Source: Rhyzopertha dominica (taxonomy: Eukaryota > Arthropoda > Insecta > Coleoptera > Bostrichidae). From it: a DNA stretch of 64,000 nucleotides. The position numbers and the translations under genes are program-made. The notes under the pieces were generated by a model. That model saw nothing but the letters and a program-made list of their open reading frames with translations. It had not been told where the DNA came from and did not search any database. Positions 50,601 through 58,455 of this stretch are shown one piece after another; the first letter of the stretch is position 1, and each line of letters begins with the position of its first letter. The stretch lies in contig QCXZ01000003.1 of assembly GCA_025024175.1 (NCBI GenBank), positions 2,356,001-2,420,000 of the forward strand, written 5' to 3'.

Positions 50601-52743
50601 AGAGGTAGAAGTAGTACCTGTGGAAGCAGCAGCACCTGTGGAAGCAGCAGCGCCTGTGGAAGAAGTAGCACCAGCAGAAGTAGCGGCAGAGGTAGGAGCT
50701 GAACCTTCCCCTGCGACCGATGTCGAAATAACTATAACCGCAGAAGAGGTTGATGTAGAAGTAGAAGTTACAGCAGAAGCTGGCGAGCTTGAAGTTGAGG
50801 CGGAAATAGGGGAGAAGGTGGAAGAGCCAGAATCAGAAGCCAAAGAGGATCAAGAAGGCCCGTCAGAGGCTGACAAGGCTGAATCCGAGGCGATATCGGA
50901 CGAGGAAGCACAAGGCGACACAATGAAGAAAGAGGACCTCTCGGATGAATCTCAAAAGATTTCTAGCTCAGGAAGTGAGAAAGTAAGTTCGGCAGGTGAA
51001 GGCGGGATTTCGGAAGAAGAAGAGAAGGTTCAAGGCGAAGAAGCTATTGAAGCCCGACGGTCAAGTAGGGGCAGCAGAGGTTCAAGAGAGAGTGCAGAAA
51101 GATCGTCTAGGAAATCATCTAGATCAAGTCGCAGATCGAGCGATCAGATGAAGAGAAAAAGAGCTGATGATTGCACATGCATGCCTGACTGTCAATGCAA
51201 GGTGTGTTCGGCTCACGCAGTGGACAGAGATCTTCGGTCTGGAGATAAACTTAGCGGAAGCACAACGGGAGCTAAGTCTGCTCATCCCCCAGATTGTTGT
51301 TGTTTAAGCTGTTTGTGCGATCCTTGTGGGCCACCAGCTGATAAAAAGGATGAACGTGCGGGTGGAGGAAGATCTCATCCTAGCGGTTGTGTATGCCCAG
51401 ATTGTGTAGGCAAGCCTCATGCTCCAGACTGTGAATGCATAGATTGCCTTTGCGAAACATGCCCGGTATACGTCACAGAAGCCGAACGTCAGCCTGACGT
51501 TACATACTCCGAGCCGTCACATCCTCCGGCGGGATCTCCATTTTTCTCGGTGCCCCCGCCATCTTTTGGGGCATCACCTTTTGCGGCATCACCTACTGCG
51601 GCACAACCACCCAGCCCAAAAAAATCACCTCGTGTATCTATAGAACAGGAACCGCAAATTCCACCGTCAGAACCAGCCGTAAAGCAACCTTTTCACGGTG
51701 ACGACTGCTTCTGTCCGAGGTGCGCATGCGCAAATAGTGATTTAATACCAGCAGAGCATATGCATGAAGTGAACTGCGATTGCGAAGATTGCAAATGCGA
51801 AGAGTGCCCAGGAGTTAAGGTGGGTGCTGATAAAGAAAAACCTAAAGATCCCGTACAAGATCGTCTGCAAGAAATGGAGGCCGAAAACAAAAAACGACAG
51901 GACGAAATGAACGAACTGAGAGGTTTAGTTGACCAAATTCGATGTGCATGTGCAATTGCTGAAAACAACGCAGCACCAGCCGGTCAATCATCAGCCGACC
52001 AAGGCTCACTATCTGGATTTCAGTTGGCGTTGAATTCACTGGAAGAGAAATGTAAGACGAAAGACCAGATGATTGAAGCTTTAACTCAAGAACTGAAGTT
52101 GAGGGCTAGCAGCAAGGTGTTCAATGATATGCTGAAGAACTTGACCGCGTACGGACCACCGACGGTTGATTACGACAGGACGGAAATTTGTTCGATGCTT
52201 CCTCGACCTGTAGATGATCCGGCTTATGGAAAACCCAGTCACAGGGAACAGCAATGCAAGCACCCGGAATATCCTAATTGCCCATGTGCTCCTCCACCGG
52301 CAACGCCTAGTTGCGTCTGCGATCCAAATGAAACCCAACTATCACCTCCACCAATGAGCTTAGAATCTACAATTCCGACCTGTTATTGTGGTTTACCTGA
52401 GCCACCACCGCCTCCACAGCTTCCCATGCCTGACAAAGGCGACGTGTGCGCCTGCCCTATGGGAGGAATCGTTGTTAATCCTGCACCTATGCAAATAACA
52501 AATGTAAGACAAGTTGCCCCCGACAGTATACTAATGAAGTGGAACAGACCCTGTAGTGGTTTAATTACTGGTTATGAGGTGGAAGTTAACGGAGTCCTTA
52601 AATCACGGGTGCATAGTGCAGATAGGACTAGCGCTATAATTCACACCTTACAACTTAACAGAGCCTTGAATATAACTCTTTATGCTGTAACTCGTAACGG
52701 AAGATGCTTTCCACCTGCTACTAGTGTATTTCAGGCCACATAA
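44620..52743 (+). CDS. Giant intronless Cys-repeat protein with FN3-like C terminus
   Basis: 2707 codons in one exon, GC-richer than its surroundings. In order: residues 12 to about 845, 21 copies of C-x-C-x-P-C-[IM]-x-[KR]-L followed by Ala runs and Pro-rich linkers (copy 11 lacks the middle Cys); about 850-1000, coiled coil (ELIMENRRLTEELMDLKVEM); 1067-1201, nine 15-residue RRRSS(G/S)KEPQPPEEG repeats; about 1200-2140, Glu/Ala-rich acidic tract; about 2142-2184, Ser/Arg-rich; about 2184-2404, second Cys-rich module (CTCMPDCQCKVC, CECIDCLCETC, CDCEDCKCEEC); about 2407-2497, helical; then Pro-rich; about 2621-2707, fibronectin III-like (LMKWNRPCSGLITGYEVEV). There is no signal peptide or membrane segment. 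The ATG used is the first in frame after a TGA. The paired Cys suggest metal binding or disulphide cross-linking; a structural role, for example in sperm, is only a guess. Family not recognised. Confidence 0.88.
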   Translation: MEVFHDASDKPCECSPCIGKIVRDSLTDVNRTVTETSASHDAGKPSSCRCSPCMAKLSATAQHETRRPSAAPASTAVHIPAAVDNLAPGNKPNCKCSPCISKLASQIQASPSPFPRPAAPPAAANDGKCKCNPCIAKLAAAALTSSSLLRVQPPVDAAPHNENCKCAPCISKLAAAAAASSSQVAQPPVPKEIQAESTVHDEKCKCSPCISKLAAAAAAGSSSQVAQSPAPRETQAESTVHDGKCKCLPCISKLAAAAAASSYHLAQPPPAKAVQVESTVHDEKCKCSPCISKLAAAAAASSSYHLAQPPPAKAVQVESTVHDEKCKCSPCIAKLAAAAAAAQPPAPPAEPATTQYSSDSGKSDGTCKCSPCIAYLVEAAEIAAAAALKAHEETCTSFPCITKLSAEAAAAYTSRSQQQAPSAPAPPAGRIEFVEAAQIAAASGSEAHGKNCTCSPCIAKLAAAAAAQPSSTPPPAPSPAPPAQISADAGKGSGTCKCDVCIARLAAAAAATQTPSPPPPPTPSPPPAPAPDTKAHGENCTCSPCMAKLSAAAAQSSQAQPSTPPPAPPSTPPPAPPSTPLPAPPSTPPPGPPSAPTVDVNKGKVTCTCSPCIGKLVAAAAAAPAAPPSPPPSPSPPPPSPPPDPAPATKPHGENCNCAPCIAKLAAAAAAAPPPSPPPPPPPPDPAPATKSHGENCNCAPCIAKLAAAASAAPPPAPPPQTEPSAKSAPPQVCECSGECKCLPCILRMAGVTPPDAQDTNHNPNCKCSPCIARLSSQQAQRFTAPASPPPVSENPNCKCLPCIARLASQQVERIIAPASPPPVIENPNCKCAPCIARLVGQPTAEDKSAKVNQELIMENRRLTEELMDLKVEMKHCIEKVEGPIFRQMEKERTKNQQLESQLAEVAQASFQLQQATASETMTLRRRFEDACKDLCKMNCANSKLKEQLDALKCKCKELEDDLICQKIQEAVTLKKVLEREQEETCVCAKGAGDDNSLLGIAKRLNKALLDAESCVCCKYTIESDLMDTFRGIRDITELVGKHTGPGTSSTSISPPDEPPGPSGQDRRRSSGKEPKPPEDGRRRSSGKQPPPCDDSRRRSSGKEPQPPEEGRRRSSGKEPQPPEEGRRRSSSKEPQPSEEGRRRSSGKEPQPPEEGRRRSSSKEPQPPEEGRRRSSAKEPQPSEQERRRSSIKEAQTTDQRSLSEKELQAEAPSEPRATEMPAEAPPVESDQQTEKSIGEPTATQATEERAGSVQTTEEKATVSVEEAATAIAVEGEIQVTPETAEIPVSASVHSKVSTKDGSTTVGSSSEVQVGSRKSSLSHTPPRGKVSLKEPVCSAMKSLATSLPCTAVCSKGGLGEYEDEFDIDIQVEGGSEDEIEIDAELRVIDESNEDIIVTTAITESGTLEIITEGPAGMIETTMIYTESGHIEVLTEITEYGEGESVTEGESLQAIEAPSSASAISAATEAESVFTEEASEAEPGGEGLETTETGEELPPGEGEGVGEEKKEVEGEEAAGGAAGEEAAGGAAGEEAAGEAAGEGAEGEGAGEEQKDEGATEQAEVETAEEKEEIEAEESKEAPIEEVVTEGGEGEKAGEGEEAGEVGKGEEAGEGGEKEAEEAPAVEEVEAEKGEAEEVPEIKEEIAAEPVSEAMEAPTTETEVTPQVEAEVVTAPELVEDKLMEDVEGPTEEEAAVVQVEISVSVEPNTYEQATSPEGVVAVPAATEVSIDIPGEVESVAIFEEAEGVGGIVQYEVEIDLDTDDLRKGVTDALNKANTNVLNALEEANKNVTTALQKANEDVEDALASLEASRPVSPVTVEVAAEALPTTKTTAAQEEISAAASMHSAMESLEPDANKQYQDILKECQAAKLAADECRASCAQIEKAPPQTEVAAAPPPAVAAPPQGVAAPPQEAATLPQKEVAAPSGEAAAEITAAGEKQIDGEELTEATTITQGDIDQELLETVPAEATMETVTTVEHAAEEETPEKTVAPVEEVEVVPVEAAAPVEAAAPVEEVAPAEVAAEVGAEPSPATDVEITITAEEVDVEVEVTAEAGELEVEAEIGEKVEEPESEAKEDQEGPSEADKAESEAISDEEAQGDTMKKEDLSDESQKISSSGSEKVSSAGEGGISEEEEKVQGEEAIEARRSSRGSRGSRESAERSSRKSSRSSRRSSDQMKRKRADDCTCMPDCQCKVCSAHAVDRDLRSGDKLSGSTTGAKSAHPPDCCCLSCLCDPCGPPADKKDERAGGGRSHPSGCVCPDCVGKPHAPDCECIDCLCETCPVYVTEAERQPDVTYSEPSHPPAGSPFFSVPPPSFGASPFAASPTAAQPPSPKKSPRVSIEQEPQIPPSEPAVKQPFHGDDCFCPRCACANSDLIPAEHMHEVNCDCEDCKCEECPGVKVGADKEKPKDPVQDRLQEMEAENKKRQDEMNELRGLVDQIRCACAIAENNAAPAGQSSADQGSLSGFQLALNSLEEKCKTKDQMIEALTQELKLRASSKVFNDMLKNLTAYGPPTVDYDRTEICSMLPRPVDDPAYGKPSHREQQCKHPEYPNCPCAPPPATPSCVCDPNETQLSPPPMSLESTIPTCYCGLPEPPPPPQLPMPDKGDVCACPMGGIVVNPAPMQITNVRQVAPDSILMKWNRPCSGLITGYEVEVNGVLKSRVHSADRTSAIIHTLQLNRALNITLYAVTRNGRCFPPATSVFQAT
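44653..47150 (+). repeat. 21 tandem CxCxPC module-coding repeats
   Basis: Irregular units of about 100-130 bp, each encoding the Cys motif plus an Ala/Pro linker. Units 6-9 (about 45200-45640) are nearly identical, including the spacer AVQVESTVHDEKCKCSPCI, indicating recent local duplication. Confidence 0.85.
47818..48222 (+). repeat. Coding minisatellite, nine 45-bp units
   Basis: Each unit encodes RRRSS-x-KEPQPPEEG with small changes; the last units drift (KEPQPSEQE, KEAQTTDQ). RRxS matches the PKA-type phosphorylation consensus. Confidence 0.88.
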
Positions 52744-52824
52744 GGATAATTTAAGGTTAACAACGATTTTTAACGTTTATGTGAGAGTTAAGAAACAACT
52801 TTTTTCTGCTGGAGTATGTAACTA

Positions 52825-52830
52825 AATAAA
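52825..52830 (+). terminator. Poly(A) signal of the giant Cys-repeat gene
   Basis: AATAAA 81 bp after the stop codon. Confidence 0.7.
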
Positions 52831-53988
52831 TATTTAAAATAACAAGCATTTTTTAATATAAGCAACCGATACTTCATATGAGCTACTTGCACACCTGCAC
52901 GCTTTTAATTTATCGGCACAATCTAATAATAACCTATGATAAATATTTTGGCCCTACCATCATATAAATACAATAAGAATTTAGATGGCAATGCCATCTG
53001 TCAGCATTACACTGACATAATGGCAAAGCCATTAAACTTAAACCGCACAACAAATTTTAAAATTTATTTTTTCTGAGGCAACATAACCTCACTTTTTCTG
53101 GACTTAGCGAACGTTCAGGTTCGGAATTTGCAACAGAAAAGTTTACTCAAAGAGCCGTATGATAATATCTTACAATTAAATTGCCCAATAACATAGTTTT
53201 GCAATTTTAGTTTAATTTCGGTCGGTCGGTAAGGTTGGCTAGTGTGAAACGGGGTTGAAGCAGATCTCCCTCGGATGCGGAGAACCAATAGGAAAGCTGC
53301 GTTTGAAAATCACGTGAATATCACGCGTGTTTATTACTCCGTCTGTTGGGTGATCCAACTATAGTATAATATGACATTTTCATTGACCTACTTGATATTC
53401 AAAAGCTATTTGAACTTCAAACTTGATCCCCATTTTTTTTAGAAAAAAAATAAAAACAGCCATCTTGGAAACTGACTGCATTCACTTTAATACTACGGCA
53501 TCCTTTTATGCATTCTGGAAACATCAGTTGCTTCATTATAGCAAATCGGAAGCGGTGACGACCATTAAAAGACACAATTGGTCAAACTAGCAATATTAGA
53601 AACGATGAATTCATTTAAATACGGTATCCTCTTATGCATTCTGGAAATAATTGCTTCATTATAGCACAAATCGAAAAAGAATTTCTTGCCATTTCTTTCT
53701 GTTTGATTAAGTTTCTTCATTATGATTATCTACTAACATAATTGGTTTCATTAAATATGATTACACCACATACACTATAAAGGTGGCAGAACTAAATATC
53801 CGTCCATTATAACAAGGTGTCTAATTTGTGATTGGTAACACTGCAATCCTGCCCTGTAGCAATAAAAAGTTTCTTAGCCTTATCAGGTCTTATTAGCAAT
53901 ATGGCAACACCGATATTGAGCTTGAGCAGAGAGGTTATGTTTTATGTATTTATGGGGTGAATTTTAAATCAAAGAAAAAATTAACATA
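52831..53988. other. Intergenic; promoter side of SNAPC4 copy A
   Basis: Two diverged copies of a block of about 60 bp occur at 53489..53549 and 53616..53673, sharing TTATGCATTCTGGAAA and GCTTCATTATAGCA. The 53880-53950 stretch (GGCAACACCGATATTGAG) resembles the DNA before SNAPC4 copy B, so the tandem duplication includes upstream sequence. Confidence 0.5.
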
Positions 53989-56900
53989 ATGGATGATTTA
54001 TTAGATATTGAAAAGTTGAATGCACTCGTATATGCTGAAACAAATTCAGAACAAGAGGTTAGTATTCACCCTTTGTTAAACCATTGTAGCTACATATAAT
54101 CTTAATTTACAGAATCCCCTCAAAGAGTTTGAGAACTTAATTGGAGACGATAATGAAGAAGATGGAGAACAGGTATGTGAAATCTACAATTTATTAGAGC
54201 AGTAGTAAACAGTATAATTTCAGAATGAAGATGAAATTTCTAACGTCAACTCAGCTGAAGAGCGACTGAATAATACTGAAGTAGAATATTCAGATGCTCC
54301 TAGGTGTGTCAAAACTTTGTTGCCCTGTGTAAACGAAGAAGAACAGCAAATAATCAACTCGTGCGAAGATCCGCAACTGAAGGAACTCATGGTCCTAAAT
54401 CGTACACAAAATGTGCAGTGTATCAAAACCTTAAACAAAATAATCGAGGCATTGAATATAACACATAGGTTGATTTGGCAGCAAAAATGTAGACTGAATA
54501 AGAATGAAAAATTGTGGGAAACATCCACGTTGGGACTGGGACATCCATATTTTAAAATTGCAAATTCCTTCTGTATTGTTAATGAGGATGTTATGCGTAA
54601 AAGGAATAATAACGAGCTAATGAAATTTAAGAGTCCTGTTAAATGGAACGATTTGGACAAGGAGGAACTTCACAAACAAGTTGAACTGGAATATTTAAGG
54701 ATACGAGGGGTCAATATAATCAAACGAATTGATTCGTTGAAAAAAGAAAAGAGGACTGCTACAGATTATGAGGAGAGGTCCAGAATTGAAAAAATCATAG
54801 AAGAGTTAGAACACGAATTGAGTAATTCTGCAGAACACAAATTTACACAACCAGTAGTAAACTGTGAAGGTTTTGACTGGGAAAGGATATCACAGAAATT
54901 AAACAGTAAGTAATAATACTTTATAAGGAGTGTTGGGGTATTAGCAAATCATTCTGGTTAGAGAAAATCTTTTTTGTTGCACTTATTAAGTTCCTTCGAC
55001 AATGTTCTTAGCATGGTAATTTTTAAATTCAGATTGTTTTCATCCTCATTTATAGAGTCCAACACTTGTTGCATGGTTAGAATTGCATTCTGAAAGAAAA
55101 ATACATGAACTTACCTTCTTATTGATGCGCTTCATTTCATCGTTTATATTGTCTATAATAGCCCTCTTCCTGTGGTATTCTCTCTGTTACTCCTAAAAGC
55201 ATGAAATAATAACACAAAGAACCTTAAACAAACAAAGTTACCTGGTGCTATTGAAGTGAATGCTACTTTTTCCACTTTACTACTTGTTGGATTGCACTCT
55301 ATAGGTTTTAACTATATTCTCAATGTGAATACGGTTTTGACAAATATATTTCTTTATGATAATATGATATGTAAATAAGTATAGTACCACAGCCATTATT
55401 TCTACTTAAAATAACCATCTTTTACTTCCTGCAGGTAAACACACAGCTGTAGAGTGCGAAGTTTTTTGGAAGACGTTCCTAAGTCCATCCGTAAATAAAT
55501 CCGGCTGGTCAGAAGATGAAGACTGTAAAATTAAAGAATTAGCCGAAAAGTATCGATACCAAGATTGGGATACTATCGCATCGAAATTGGGCACCAATCG
55601 TTCTGCATTTTCAGTCTGCAGCCATTACTATTCCAAGCTCTGTAAAAATTCGTTAAGGGAGAGGTTTTTTCCAGATGAAGACAGACATTTGTTAGAAGTA
55701 GTAGAGGCATGCAGAGTAGGTACATATATATCATGGCCGAAAGTCGCACAGCACTTTGATAATCGTAACACAACACGGTTGTACCAAAGGTTCAAATATT
55801 ATCTGTCGCTAAACAAAGACATATTAAGAACCAGGTTCTCAATAGCGGAAGATGCCTTAATATTGTGTCTAGTACACCGTTTTGGCAAAAATTTTTTGAA
55901 AATAGCCAGTTTTATTCCACAACGCTCACTGAAGCAAATACAAATTCGCTACTCCTGTTACCTTGGCAATCTATTACTCCACAAAGGTTATTGGGCAGAA
56001 GAGGAGGATAGAAAGATATTAGCGTATGTTGCTAAACATGGTACAGGACGCTGGAACAAACTGTCAAAAGATCTCAACCGTTCACGGGGAAATACCCGTC
56101 ACAGATTTTACGTTCTGCTGACTTGGCTTCGAAATAATCCTGGAAAGGATGTAGCTGACATAACACGTAAAAAGACTTTCAAAGAATATTACGTTCAACA
56201 CGAGATGCACATAAAGGATTTGTTTGAGAAATTCAAGAACAGAAAAGAAATACCCAGCTTAAAGATGTTGAACGAAGAGCTTGAAAACCGTTTGAATAGT
56301 TGCAGCCAAGTGATTGATGATGACTGCACAGTAGTGACTGATGTGAAAAAGACACGAGTGGCGAAAGTGGAAAGGACACAAGTAACTAACGTTGAAAGGA
56401 CAGGAGTGATTGATATGGACAGTACACCAATCGAAGATGCACATGAAGAACTGATTGATTTTTTCAAAAATTCTTATCAAATATCAACCAAGAAAGACCT
56501 TGTAATTGCAGACTCTAAGCACACAGCAAAATTGATTTACGACGTAACTCAACTTTTAGCAGCCAATTTGCAAATTCCTTCGGAGGAGCATTTGGAAAAT
56601 GATCCAAATTTAGATGAAGACGATCTAGTACTGTTGAAGTATGTCAGGGGTTTCCAAGAAAGCCGCAGCTCTAACAGAAACATCCAGTTTTTAGTTCCTC
56701 CAAACATCAACACTGTAACCGGTTTGAGCAGTCTTATTATTCAAAATTCCCTCAAAAAGGAAACTTCTGATGACACAAATGAAATTATTGAACTGGACGA
56801 CGATGCTAGTAACGAACAAGAATGCAAGCTTTTCGAACAGCGATTGTTTTCCCTTTTTTATTGGCCTTCAATTTTATCTCTGCACCCTCCCCTAGATACA

Positions 56901-57392
56901 CTGATTGACAAACAGTTTATTACGGAAACCCCGAAACATTCGATGAATCAATCTCCCTGCTTGATTAAGAAGAATATGAGCAGGATTGGGCTCATGGCCT
57001 GTACGAAGCAAAAAACTCAGCGGTCTAACACAGAACAAAAAACAGAGTTTCCAGTGCCTAAAACACCCACAATCAAAGTTAAAACATTTGCTAATATTAA
57101 TAATCTGCACAGGAAGGAATGTATGCCAGGTAAATGCGAAGATAAAAGAATAGACTTGCTTCAACCATCCACTTCCCTTTTTCGGAACATAGATGATAAA
57201 TCACAAGTTACCCCAAACCCTCAGCCAAAAAATATCATACCTGAAAAAGTGAGTTTTAAGAGAACAATAAAATTGGATATAACTGATACAGAGATGCCGC
57301 AGAAAAGAAAGAAAAATGAAAAAGGATATTCAGTCAACAAATTTAAGGTAGTGAGGGTTTATTCTTCGCAGCTCGGGAAACAAAACGTCTAA
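53989..57392 (+). CDS. SNAPC4 (SNAP190), tandem copy A, C-terminally shortened
   Basis: Exons 53989..54057, 54113..54172, 54224..54905 and 55435..57392 give 922 residues. SNAPC4 is the largest subunit of the snRNA-activating complex, which binds the proximal sequence element of Pol II and Pol III snRNA genes through Myb repeats. Exon 4 carries consecutive Myb-type repeats: WSEDEDCKIKELAEKY...; FFPDEDRHLLEVVEACRV...; FSIAEDALILCLVHRFGKNF...; YWAEEEDRKILAYVAKHGTG. The acidic N terminus and the QNVQCIKTLNKIIEAL helical segment are shared with copy B. The frame stops at a TAA where copy B has a Lys codon. Intron 3 hosts an antisense gene. Confidence 0.88.
54958..55396 (-). CDS. Hidden four-exon antisense gene in SNAPC4-A intron 3, 91 aa
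   Basis: Exons 55388..55396, 55242..55311, 55115..55179 and 54958..55089 join with phases 0, 1, 0 to 91 residues. The product starts MAVLKPIECNPTSSKVEKVA, continues FTSIAPEYHRKRAIIDNIND and ends in a helical, probably coiled-coil stretch (MKRINKKNAILTMQQVL, then TLSKELNKCNKKDFL). Exons 2-4 are well supported by phase and splice signals. The 9-nt first exon with a weak GTACTA donor is less sure. I do not recognise the protein. It lies wholly inside the intron and on the opposite strand, starting 39 bp from SNAPC4-A exon 4. The matching intron of copy B is only 237 bp and has no room for it. Confidence 0.65.
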
Positions 57393-57863
57393 AACGAGGA
57401 AATAAATATTGAAATTTTTGCTAGAGCTCAATTTAGAAAATTACACAGATTAAGATTATGAAAAGCAAATCAAATGAAACTATGCAAAACAACGAAGTTA
57501 ACAATGACAACCAACTTGGTGAAAATTAAAGTTTGAAAACTACAAGGAGTCGGAGGTGAAGCAACAAATGTGAAATTTGTAATTGTCAACAGGACAGACT
57601 TGAACAAAGTGAATGATAGAAAGACAAGCAACTAATCTAAAGAACAAGGATGGTAAATTTGTGTTGGTTTTACAAGATGTAAGTTCGATTCAAATGGGAG
57701 TAATAACTCGAAGGGACTTGAAACTTATATAAGTAAAAGAAAAGTTTGTGCTGCAGAAAATCTAATTAAACGATTGTTTCCATAAAGTGCAAGGAATAAG
57801 AATAGTAAAATTGAATCCTTGGGGAGGGACATCAGTTTTATTTCCATCATGGAAATTGACTAG
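57393..57863 (+). pseudogene. Decayed C-terminal tail of SNAPC4 copy A
   Basis: The sequence after the copy A stop aligns with coding sequence 61529..62103 of copy B. Shared landmarks are GAGGAAATAAATA just after the stop, AATGACAACCAACT, AAGGATGGTAAATTT and the final ATCATGGAAATTGA.TAG. Many frameshifts and deletions make it shorter by about 100 bp. It is no longer translatable. Confidence 0.8.
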
Positions 57864-57925
57864 GATATTAATTTTATTTTTTAACACTTGACAATATTGA
57901 ATTCTTGTTTGCTAAAATTTTCATT

Positions 57926-57931
57926 AATAAA
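57926..57931 (+). terminator. Poly(A) signal of SNAPC4 copy A
   Basis: AATAAATGATTTT, matching the signal of copy B at 62176. Confidence 0.65.
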
Positions 57932-58101
57932 TGATTTTAAACTCCAGTAAACATGTTATTACATTTTAAAAAGATTTTTTAAGTCTCCCACTTTTAAAAA
58001 GTTAGCCTTTTTTTTGTAAACACCCTCAAATTCTCGAAGAATATTGACACTCTTTCGTGAACACAAATCATATTATCTGAAGTATCTCAAAAACAAATGA
58101 C

Positions 58102-58187
58102 TACAGGGTGTTGGTATCTTAATACTTTTTTATTTGATTTCAAACAAAAAGTTAGCTATTGTAGACTGTTAGCGTGAACACCCTGTA
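58102..58187. mobile_element. 86-bp element with perfect 11-bp terminal inverted repeats
   Basis: Begins TACAGGGTGTT and ends AACACCCTGTA, exact reverse complements. It lies between the two SNAPC4 copies. Non-coding; a MITE or a fold-back fragment of the dispersed TACAGGGTG family. Confidence 0.6.
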
Positions 58188-58455
58188 TTTAGTAACCGTG
58201 TATAACACTAATATAAATAACACAGCAGCGACGGTTGGTCATACTGCAACCGGCAATCCTGTAAGAAAAGTGTGTTACTTAATTCTGGCAACACTGGTTT
58301 TGAACTGCGTCGAGAATTAGGTTATGTTGTTAAATCCACAGAATATCCTTTAAATCTTGTCTTTGATTCTTTGAATATTCAGATCTTGTTTTGTAAGGCA
58401 TTGAACATTGATGTATCTATAATGTGAATTTTCAAACAAAAAATAAGAAAGCACA

